In this document: positions 53,878 through 61,195 of the stretch, piece after piece
How positions within the stretch are numbered: position 1 is the stretch's first letter
Layout: the number at the start of each line of letters is the position of its first letter
NCBI RefSeq assembly: GCF_009208585.1
Contig: NZ_WFLN01000008.1
Location: 62,001 to 126,000, forward strand
Direction: 5' to 3'
Source: Fluviispira multicolorata
Lineage (GTDB): Bacteria > Bdellovibrionota_B > Oligoflexia > Silvanigrellales > Silvanigrellaceae
Length of the DNA stretch: 64,000 nt
The notes under the pieces: model-generated
The model's input: only the letters and a program-made list of their open reading frames with translations
Database searches by the model: none
Told to the model about the DNA's origin: nothing
Translations under genes and position numbers: made by a program

Positions 53878-55689
53878 TTAAAGCTTTTTAATTTGAATAT
53901 GTATATCGTTCAATTGACGTTCAGATACAGTCCCAGGCGCTCCCATCATGAGATCCATTGCTTTTTGATTTAATGGAAATGCAATAACTTCACGAATATT
54001 AGGTTCATCCAGAAGAAGCATGACCATACGATCGATACCAGGTGCAATGCCACCGTGGGGAGGCGCACCATAAGCAAAAGCATTCCAAAGGGCACCAAAC
54101 TTACTCTCTACTACTTTTTCAGAGTATCCAGCTATTTCAAATGCCTTTTTCATAATGTCGCGACGATGATTGCGAATTGCTCCTGATGAAAGTTCAACGC
54201 CATTACAAATAAGGTCATACTGGTAAGCTAAAATATCAAGTGGATTTTTCTCTTGTAAAGAAAGCATACCACCTTGAGGCATGGAAAAAGGATTGTGAGA
54301 GAAATCAATCTTTTGTTCGTCTTCATTGAATTCAAACATTGGGAAGTCTACAATCCAAGCGAAAGCCCAAGTGTCTTTATTTCTTAGATTTAATTTTTCA
54401 CCAAGGTAAAGGCGTACCTTTCCACCTAAAGTTTGGGTAGTAAGTTTATTGATTCCGACGATAAAAACAACTGCGTCGTTGTTTTGTAAATTAAGTTGAC
54501 TGCCTAAGCCTTTTTTTTCTGCATCACTCAGCTGTTTGGCAATTGAGCCTTTCCACTCACCGTCTTTAACAGCAAGCCAAGGGAGACCGCCAAGTCCAGT
54601 TTGTTTGCTAAATGCATCAGCTTCATCAAAGAATTTACGACTTTGTGTTGCTGCATTTGGAATAACAATAGCGCGTATGATGCCTTTTTGGTCAAGTATA
54701 TTTTTAAATACAGCAAATTGTGTGTGTGCTAAAGTTTCTTCCACATTTTGCATTTCTAAAGCAAAGCGAAGATCGGGTTTGTCAATTCCGTATTTATCCA
54801 TAGCATCATGCCAAGGGATGCAAGGAATTTTTCGATTCTTATGAATGTATTTCGCGTCATAATTTAATAACGGCATGACTTTTCTGTTTGTAAACTGTTC
54901 GTTTTCAAACAATCCAAACATGAGATCTTCTATTATATTAAATACATCTTCTTGAGTCGCAAAGCTCATTTCTACATCAAGTTGATAAAACTCGCCAGGA
55001 GAACGATCTCCCCTAGGATCTTCATCACGAAAACAAGGTGCAATTTGAAAATATTTGTCAAATCCAGAGCACATTAAAAGTTGTTTAAACTGCTGTGGAG
55101 CTTGAGGAAGTGCATAGAAGTGGCCTGGATGGAGACGACTTGGTACAAGGAAGTCCCGTGCTCCTTCAGGTGAGCTGCTCGTGAGTATGGGAGTGCTAAA
55201 TTCGTTAAAGCCAAGAGCATGCATTTTTTCGCGAATATAGCGAATAACATTGCAGCGAAACAATATGTTTTTGTGCATTTTTTCTGTGCGTAAATCAAGA
55301 TATCGATAAGTCAGACGTGTGTCATCGCTTTCTTGTTTTGGATTGTGTGCTATTGGGAATGGAAGAATTTCTGCCGGAGATTCTATTTTAAAATCTGAAG
55401 CTAGAACTTCTATTTTTCCAGTAAATATTTGTTTATTTATAGCGCCTTCTCTTTTAACGACTTTACCTTTTACTTGTATAACAGATTCATGGCGAACGTG
55501 ACTTGCTTCTGTAAAAAAAGGGGTATTTGGAGGAATGATAACTTGTGTAATACCATAATGATCTCTCACATCAATAAAAATGAGTCCGCCCAAGTCGCGT
55601 TTGGAATGAACCCATCCCATAAGACAAACATCCAAATTGATATGTTCTGTGCTGAGTTCAGAACATGTATGTGTACGTAAAGTTTGCAT
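53878..55689 (-). CDS. aspS: Aspartyl-tRNA synthetase (bacterial type)
   Basis: 603 residues, class II synthetase. OB-fold anticodon-binding domain ([21 protein letters not shown]) near the N terminus; motif 2 [10 protein letters not shown]; the bacterial GAD insertion (about 290-430); motif 3 [21 protein letters not shown] 55689 matches the family start; the open frame begins 21 codons earlier without family similarity. It charges tRNA-Asp (and possibly tRNA-Asn, if non-discriminating, which cannot be decided here). It lies about 100 bases after trmD. Confidence 0.95.
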   Translation of the reverse strand: MQTLRTHTCSELSTEHINLDVCLMGWVHSKRDLGGLIFIDVRDHYGITQVIIPPNTPFFTEASHVRHESVIQVKGKVVKREGAINKQIFTGKIEVLASDFKIESPAEILPFPIAHNPKQESDDTRLTYRYLDLRTEKMHKNILFRCNVIRYIREKMHALGFNEFSTPILTSSSPEGARDFLVPSRLHPGHFYALPQAPQQFKQLLMCSGFDKYFQIAPCFRDEDPRGDRSPGEFYQLDVEMSFATQEDVFNIIEDLMFGLFENEQFTNRKVMPLLNYDAKYIHKNRKIPCIPWHDAMDKYGIDKPDLRFALEMQNVEETLAHTQFAVFKNILDQKGIIRAIVIPNAATQSRKFFDEADAFSKQTGLGGLPWLAVKDGEWKGSIAKQLSDAEKKGLGSQLNLQNNDAVVFIVGINKLTTQTLGGKVRLYLGEKLNLRNKDTWAFAWIVDFPMFEFNEDEQKIDFSHNPFSMPQGGMLSLQEKNPLDILAYQYDLICNGVELSSGAIRNHRRDIMKKAFEIAGYSEKVVESKFGALWNAFAYGAPPHGGIAPGIDRMVMLLLDEPNIREVIAFPLNQKAMDLMMGAPGTVSERQLNDIHIQIKKL

Positions 55690-55785
55690 TTCCAAGCACC
55701 TTTCAAGAGAAAAACAAGAGAACAAAAGGGACATACCATAAATAGGGTTCATAGCCTAGTAAAGTCGAAAGTTATGGTATTACTC

Positions 55786-56532
55786 TTATTTTCCACTTTT
55801 CCAAATTTTTTCGACAAATGATTTTTCTTGTCTGCTTAAGGAATCCCAATATTGAAGAATGAGATCAGGGCGGTTTTGTGCGGTCAATTTAATCTGTTCT
55901 TTTCTATTAAATTCAGCTATTTTTTTATGATTTCCTGAGAAAAGAATTTCAGGCACTTTCATTTCTGAAAAAGTTTCAGGATGCGTGTATTGAGGAGCCT
56001 CAAGGAGACCGTTTTCAAAGCTATCTTGTTGAGAACTTATTTTATTACCAAGCACACCAGGGAGAAAACGCGCAACGGTATCTATGATACACATAGCTGG
56101 CAACTCTCCACCAGACAGGACAAAATCACCAACGCTTAAATTTAAATGAGAATATTTATTTATAACGCGCATATCGTAACCAGCATAGCGACCGCATAAT
56201 AAAAGAATATGTTTTTTTTGTGCAAGATCTTTAGCTATTTGATTATTAAAAATTTTGCCTGATGGTGTTAAATTTATAATATAAGTAGACTCATTTTTAA
56301 CAGATAAAATTGCTTTTTCAGTAATATCAGGGCGCAAAACCATTCCATCACCGCCACCTATTGGGTGATCATCAACATTTTTTCGCACGTTGTCAGAAAA
56401 ATCTCTTAAATAAAGGCTTTCAAGCATTATGATATTATTTTTAATCGCTCTTGCTATGACACCTTCATTTTTTATTGTTTCAAACATTTCAGGGAACAGG
56501 GTCAGGGCAGAAAAGCGCAATTTCTCATTCAC
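55786..56532 (-). CDS. trmD: tRNA (guanine(37)-N1)-methyltransferase
   Basis: 248-residue SPOUT enzyme that methylates G37 next to the anticodon, preventing frameshifts. Motifs: LTLFPEMFE, the knot region LLCGRYAGYD, and GDFVLSGGELPAM; DDHPIGGGDGMVLRPD is characteristic. The start overlaps the rimM stop by four bases. Normal rimM-trmD pairing is kept but rpsP and rplS are not adjacent. Confidence 0.95.
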   Translation of the reverse strand: MNEKLRFSALTLFPEMFETIKNEGVIARAIKNNIIMLESLYLRDFSDNVRKNVDDHPIGGGDGMVLRPDITEKAILSVKNESTYIINLTPSGKIFNNQIAKDLAQKKHILLLCGRYAGYDMRVINKYSHLNLSVGDFVLSGGELPAMCIIDTVARFLPGVLGNKISSQQDSFENGLLEAPQYTHPETFSEMKVPEILFSGNHKKIAEFNRKEQIKLTAQNRPDLILQYWDSLSRQEKSFVEKIWKSGK

Positions 56533-57089
56533 TGATCTTCATCCTCAAAAAACTCAGGAACATATATGATTTCAATAAATCTTTTTTCTTCATCAATATT
56601 TTTAATAAATGCATCGACAAATGGAAATAAGACTGACCTTTTTGAACCTTCTAACTCAATTTCAAGATTGTCTTGAGCCCCAAAGGAACTGACTCCAATT
56701 ATTGAACCAATATTTCCTTTATTTTCAGCAATAACTTTAAATCCTTTTAAAGTATCAACAATATATTCATTTTGTCCGACAGATATTTCGTTTTTATGAA
56801 CATAAATTTTTTTATTATAAAGTGGTTCAACATCATTACGAGATTCAAAGCCCTCAAGGACTAATGCAAGTGCATTCCCGCTAAGATAAGCTTTAAGCAC
56901 CTTTTTTTCATGAAAGCCATTGGGTGTTTCAATGAGCAGTTTTTTATAGCCATCCCATTCTGTGCGTCTATCCTCTGTCTTTAAAAAAAATGCGCCCTTC
57001 AAACCATGAGGGCGGCCCACCTGCGCAAACTGAATGTACCCTCGCGAAGAGAGTTGTTTTTCATCTAAATGTTCTAATTTATTGGTCAT
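56529..57089 (-). CDS. rimM: Ribosome maturation factor RimM
   Basis: 186 residues, helps 30S assembly. N-terminal VGRPHGLKGAFFL is the typical VgrphGl.G motif; the C-terminal PRC-barrel includes EYIVDTLKGFKVI and LFPFVDAFIKNIDEEKRFIEI. It overlaps trmD by four bases and the upstream gene by four bases, so all three are translationally coupled. Confidence 0.93.
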   Translation of the reverse strand: MTNKLEHLDEKQLSSRGYIQFAQVGRPHGLKGAFFLKTEDRRTEWDGYKKLLIETPNGFHEKKVLKAYLSGNALALVLEGFESRNDVEPLYNKKIYVHKNEISVGQNEYIVDTLKGFKVIAENKGNIGSIIGVSSFGAQDNLEIELEGSKRSVLFPFVDAFIKNIDEEKRFIEIIYVPEFFEDEDQ

Positions 57090-57445
57090 GATTCCGGATC
57101 TTTTAAAAATGCGTTCAGCTCTGACTCCATATCAGACTGAGTGATGTATCCCAGTTCTACAAAAATTTGTCCAATAGGGCGAATGTTTTTTTGCTGAATT
57201 TCGAGTAAATGTGTGACATCCTCTTGTGTGAGGAGACCCATAGCTACAGCAATTTCACCAAAAGGTTTGGCCGTTTCTGATTGTCTGTTTAGAATCATAA
57301 AAATTTGCTCAACAGTCAGTTTGCCTTCATTTAGCGCAATGCGACCTATCGGAAGCCAAGTTTGTTTTTGAATGTCAAGAGCCATCATGACTTGCCCTGG
57401 CGTAATATAACCCTTTTTAACAAGATAGGATCCAAAAAGCAGCAT
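57086..57445 (-). CDS. Four-repeat small protein, GspE/MshE N-terminal-like
   Basis: 119 residues built of about four repeats of 29 residues, each containing a (I/F)G-x-(I/Y) step and a G-(Y/K/L)-(I/L)-T turn: KKGYITPGQ, NEGKLTVEQ, AMGLLTQED, ELGYITQSD. This resembles the c-di-GMP-binding MshEN type repeats found at the N terminus of type II secretion and pilus ATPases, here as a free protein. GAGAGG SD. It overlaps rimM by four bases and starts the rimM-trmD operon. Ligand binding is inference. Confidence 0.55.
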   Translation of the reverse strand: MLLFGSYLVKKGYITPGQVMMALDIQKQTWLPIGRIALNEGKLTVEQIFMILNRQSETAKPFGEIAVAMGLLTQEDVTHLLEIQQKNIRPIGQIFVELGYITQSDMESELNAFLKDPES

Positions 57446-57542
57446 ATGAACCTCTCAGCCCCTCACGGTGAATAGCGGTGTCTAAGTTTACTTCTATTTT
57501 ATGTCGACATATTTAAGAATAATATGAGTCAGAAGAAAGGAT

Positions 57543-58541
57543 ATGTGTCAAATGCTCTCGTCATTTGTAAGATTAAGAGATGATTGTGTTTTATGTCGAA
57601 AACTTTCAAATGCTAAGAATGAAAGTGAATTTATTTTTAATGGAGGACACAATTTTTTAGTCTATAAAAGCCCTTTTGCTCAAAAATGGCCAGGGGCACT
57701 GATGGCTGTTTACAAAAGACATATTTATGAGCACTCGCAAATTCGCGGGAGTGATCTTTTAGACACTCTGCAAAGCTTGGTATGTCTTGAGAAAGCTATT
57801 ATGAAAGTAACAAAGTGCAAACGAATAAATTTTGTTAAATTTGCCAATGTGGCAAATCATTTGCATTGGCATATTATTCCTCGATACTATCAAGAAATTC
57901 ATCTTGATAAATGTTCGTGGGAATTAAATCATTTATCTATAGAAGATTTATATAAAAATTCGGATTTAGATTTTTTTCAGAAAACTTCTTCGCTTTATTC
58001 AAACATTAAAAAAGAGTATACATTTGAAATACATCATAGAGAATCATCTTATTTTGGTTGTGCACTTTTCTTAAGAACTAGAGATAGTAAAAAAAGACAT
58101 TTGATTTGGAAATACACACTTGAAGAAATTATAAATAATGCAAGAGAAAATCCAAAAGAGTGGGAATGTCTTTTAATGAAAAGAAATTATTTTGATTTTG
58201 CTTGGGATTTTATTGGTGGTAATTCTGATATAAATGAATTTCCTGAATTTACTATGCTTCGAGAAGTAAAAGAAGAAGTTGGCTGGAATATAAAATCATA
58301 TAAAGAAGTATGTAGACAATGGAAACAAGGTACAATTAAGGGTTTTGTTTATTTAGCTATACCAGATGAAAGTCAATATATGGAAGATGAACCTCCACGA
58401 ATTCAATGCGATGAAGTACAAACTGTTAAATATTTTAATTTGCATGAAATATTAATCTCAGAGCAATTTTCAGATAGTGTAAAAGGAAGAGTAAAAGCAT
58501 TTATAGATAAAAGAGCCGATTTTTTAAGTATTGATTCTTAA
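57543..58541 (+). CDS. HIT domain-Nudix hydrolase fusion protein
   Basis: 332 residues with two nucleotide-hydrolase domains. The N-terminal domain has the CVLC pair and the histidine triad HLHWHIIPRY (His106, 108, 110), as in HIT hydrolases/transferases that act on nucleoside phosphate linkages. The C-terminal domain has a perfect Nudix box at 226-248 (G-x5-E-x7-REVKEEVGW). Both active sites look intact. I do not recall this domain combination in a standard family. The ATG at 57543 has AAAGG only two bases away; an ATG at 57552 is 11 away, so the start is uncertain by three codons. Divergent from the rimM operon. Confidence 0.75.
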   Translation: MCQMLSSFVRLRDDCVLCRKLSNAKNESEFIFNGGHNFLVYKSPFAQKWPGALMAVYKRHIYEHSQIRGSDLLDTLQSLVCLEKAIMKVTKCKRINFVKFANVANHLHWHIIPRYYQEIHLDKCSWELNHLSIEDLYKNSDLDFFQKTSSLYSNIKKEYTFEIHHRESSYFGCALFLRTRDSKKRHLIWKYTLEEIINNARENPKEWECLLMKRNYFDFAWDFIGGNSDINEFPEFTMLREVKEEVGWNIKSYKEVCRQWKQGTIKGFVYLAIPDESQYMEDEPPRIQCDEVQTVKYFNLHEILISEQFSDSVKGRVKAFIDKRADFLSIDS

Positions 58542-58647
58542 TAATTTCAATTTCTTACGTGCGCAACCTTTTGCTGCATTCCCTTTAATGAGACTTCTTC
58601 TATGACATTAATGTGTAGACGAATTTCAATGAAAAGGAGAATCAGAA

Positions 58648-60000
58648 ATGACTGAATTCTTAGCGACCGAAATATTAGCCCGCCTGCAATTTGCACTTAC
58701 AATAATGTTTCACTATTTATTTCCTCCTCTTTCCATAGGACTAGGATTGCTGCTGGTTATTATGGAGGGAATTTTTATTAGAACAAAAAATCCAATTTAT
58801 GAAAAAATCACAAAGTTTTGGGTAAAAATTTACGCAGCAAATTTTGCTATGGGTGTTGCAACAGGGCTTGTTATGGAGTTTCAATTTGGTACAAATTGGG
58901 CCACTTATTCAAGGTTTGTAGGTGATATTTTTGGTTCAGCGCTTGCTGCAGAAGGTATTTTTGCATTTTTTTTGGAGTCAGGTTTTCTAGCAATATTAGT
59001 TTTTGGTTGGGATCGGGTTTCACCAAAAATCCATTTTCTATCTACAATTATGGTTGCACTCGGCTCTTTATTTTCAGCAATTTGGATTGTGATTGCAAAT
59101 GCGTGGATGCAATCCCCTGTTGGATTTCATATTATTGGTGAAGGACTGCATCGGAAAGCTGTGATTGATGATTTTTGGACGATGGTGTTTAACCCTTCAA
59201 GTGTCCGTATGCTTGTTCATTGTGTTATTGGTTGTTGGCTCATGGGGGCATTTTTTGTCATGAGCATTAGTTCTTATTATATTTTAAAGAAACGGCACTT
59301 AGAAGTTGCAAAAAAATCATTTGTAATTGCTTTGATTCTTGGTTTTATAGGTTCTGTTTTAGCCGCTACTTCAGGACACTTTTTAGCAGAAAGAGTGTCT
59401 GTAACTCAACCTGCAAAATTAGCCGCAATGGAAGGTCATTACCGTACGGGGACAGGGGGATCTCCATTATATTTATTTGGAATACCAAATAACAAAACAG
59501 AGACTGTTGATTATGGAATAAAAATTCCGGGGGGGTTGAGTTTTTTAGTACATGGTAATTTTACAACACCTGTAGTCGCTCTTGATCAATTTAAAAAAGA
59601 AGATAGACCGCCTGTTGGAATTACATTTCAATCATATCATTTAATGATTTTTCTTGGAATATACATGTTAACATTGACTTCATTTTCACTTTTCTTATTA
59701 AAAATAAATAAATTGTTTGAGTCAAAATGGATGATGAAAATCTTTTGTGTATCAATTCTTGCTCCTGTTATTGCAAATCAAGCGGGTTGGGTTGCAACTG
59801 AGGTAGGTCGTCAGCCTTGGATTGTTTATGGACTTTTAAGAACACCAGATGGACTTTCAAAATCAGTTAAATCTGAACAAATATTAATTTCAATTATTAT
59901 TTTTTCTATTATTTATATTCTATTATTTATAACCTATATTTTTGTTGTTAATAACAAAATAAAACATGGTCCGGATGATTTAATTCAAAAATTAAAATAA
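58648..60000 (+). CDS. cydA: Cytochrome bd quinol oxidase subunit I
   Basis: 450 residues, inner-membrane terminal oxidase that reduces O2 with quinol at low oxygen. Visible: the heme b595 region ARLQFALTIMFHYLFPP (His near 22), QPAKLAAMEGHY with the conserved Lys and Glu of the Q-loop, and GWVATEVGRQPW near the C terminus. The Q-loop is short, as in CioA-type oxidases. AAGGAG before ATG. Co-transcribed with cydB (17-base gap). Confidence 0.95.
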   Translation: MTEFLATEILARLQFALTIMFHYLFPPLSIGLGLLLVIMEGIFIRTKNPIYEKITKFWVKIYAANFAMGVATGLVMEFQFGTNWATYSRFVGDIFGSALAAEGIFAFFLESGFLAILVFGWDRVSPKIHFLSTIMVALGSLFSAIWIVIANAWMQSPVGFHIIGEGLHRKAVIDDFWTMVFNPSSVRMLVHCVIGCWLMGAFFVMSISSYYILKKRHLEVAKKSFVIALILGFIGSVLAATSGHFLAERVSVTQPAKLAAMEGHYRTGTGGSPLYLFGIPNNKTETVDYGIKIPGGLSFLVHGNFTTPVVALDQFKKEDRPPVGITFQSYHLMIFLGIYMLTLTSFSLFLLKINKLFESKWMMKIFCVSILAPVIANQAGWVATEVGRQPWIVYGLLRTPDGLSKSVKSEQILISIIIFSIIYILLFITYIFVVNNKIKHGPDDLIQKLK

Positions 60001-60017
60001 GATAATAGGAGAATAAA

Positions 60018-61034
60018 ATGGATTTACATATTTTTTGGTTTATTGCTTTAGGTATATTATTGGCAGGATATGCTGTTTTAGATGGATTTGATCTTGGAGT
60101 TGGAATTCTTTATCCTTTAGCAAAGACAGATAATGAAAAACGTTTGTTTTTAAATTCAATTGGTCCTTTTTGGGATGGCAATGAAGTTTGGCTTGTTACT
60201 TTTGGTGGGGCTTTATTTGCAGCTTTTCCAGACGCTTATGCAACAGCCTTTTCTGGTTTTTATTTACCTTTTATGATGTTACTTTGGGCTCTTATTTTTA
60301 GAGCCGTGTCTATTGAATTTAGAAGTAAACATGACTCTTTAGTCTGGAGAGGTGCTTGGGATTGGGGTTTTTGTTTTGCAAGCTCACTTGCAACATTTTT
60401 ATTTGGGGTGGCTGTTGGAAATTGCTTACGAGGAATTCCTGTAGGAGATGATAAAGAATTTTCAGGTGTTTTGGCAGATTTATTAAATCCATATGCAATT
60501 TCAATTGGCATTTTAGCTATTACAACTTTTGCAATGCACGGTTCTATTTTTCTTTATTTAAAGCTTGAAGGAGAAGTTAAAGAAAGAATTCATAAATGGT
60601 TATGGCATACATTTGGTTGTTTTGTTGTTTGTTATATTTTTTGTACAATTTATACTTTGGTGACTATTCCACATGCAATATATAATTTTGAACATCATCC
60701 ATGGCTATGGTCTATTGTGATATTAAATGTACTTGCAATAGGAAATATTCCGCGCGCTTTATTTTTAGGAAAACCAGGATATGCCTTTTTATCTTCATCA
60801 GCGACCCTCATTGCTTTTACAGCTTTGTTTGGAGTTGCTCTTTTTCCAAATCTCATTACATCAAGTTTAAATTCTGAATATAGCTTAAATATTTATAATG
60901 CTTCTTCTTCAGATAAAACTCTGCACTTGATGAAGATCATAGCCTTTATTGGGATGCCTTTTGTTATTGCATACACTCTCATAATCTACTGGGTCTTTAG
61001 GGGTAAGGTAAAATTAGGAAAATTCAGTTATTAA
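60018..61034 (+). CDS. cydB: Cytochrome bd quinol oxidase subunit II
   Basis: 338 residues with about eight membrane helices. Signatures: LDGFDLGVGIL, GPFWDGNEVWLVTFGGALFAAFP, and FRSKHDSLVWRGAWDWGF. Second subunit of the bd oxidase; a small CydX-like subunit is not visible downstream. AGGAG before ATG. Confidence 0.95.
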   Translation: MDLHIFWFIALGILLAGYAVLDGFDLGVGILYPLAKTDNEKRLFLNSIGPFWDGNEVWLVTFGGALFAAFPDAYATAFSGFYLPFMMLLWALIFRAVSIEFRSKHDSLVWRGAWDWGFCFASSLATFLFGVAVGNCLRGIPVGDDKEFSGVLADLLNPYAISIGILAITTFAMHGSIFLYLKLEGEVKERIHKWLWHTFGCFVVCYIFCTIYTLVTIPHAIYNFEHHPWLWSIVILNVLAIGNIPRALFLGKPGYAFLSSSATLIAFTALFGVALFPNLITSSLNSEYSLNIYNASSSDKTLHLMKIIAFIGMPFVIAYTLIIYWVFRGKVKLGKFSY

Positions 61035-61135
61035 AATTTTTATAAGATCATTTATATTCTAAAATCTACTTTCCTTTCCGATAAAAAATGGTTACTGAAT
61101 TTGCAAGTCAATTTTGATGTGTTAGTTACATTTTA

Positions 61136-61155
61136 AGTTTATCCTTTGATAAACT
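61136..61155 (+). terminator. Hairpin after cydB
   Basis: AGTTTATC (61136-61143), four-base loop, GATAAACT (61148-61155): a perfect eight-base stem followed by ATTTGTTTGTT. Likely terminator of cydAB, 40 bases before the next gene; it could also be a 5' leader structure of the dehydrogenase mRNA. Confidence 0.6.
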
Positions 61156-61195
61156 ATTTGTTTGTTCATGTAGTGATACCGACTTGGAGTAAATC

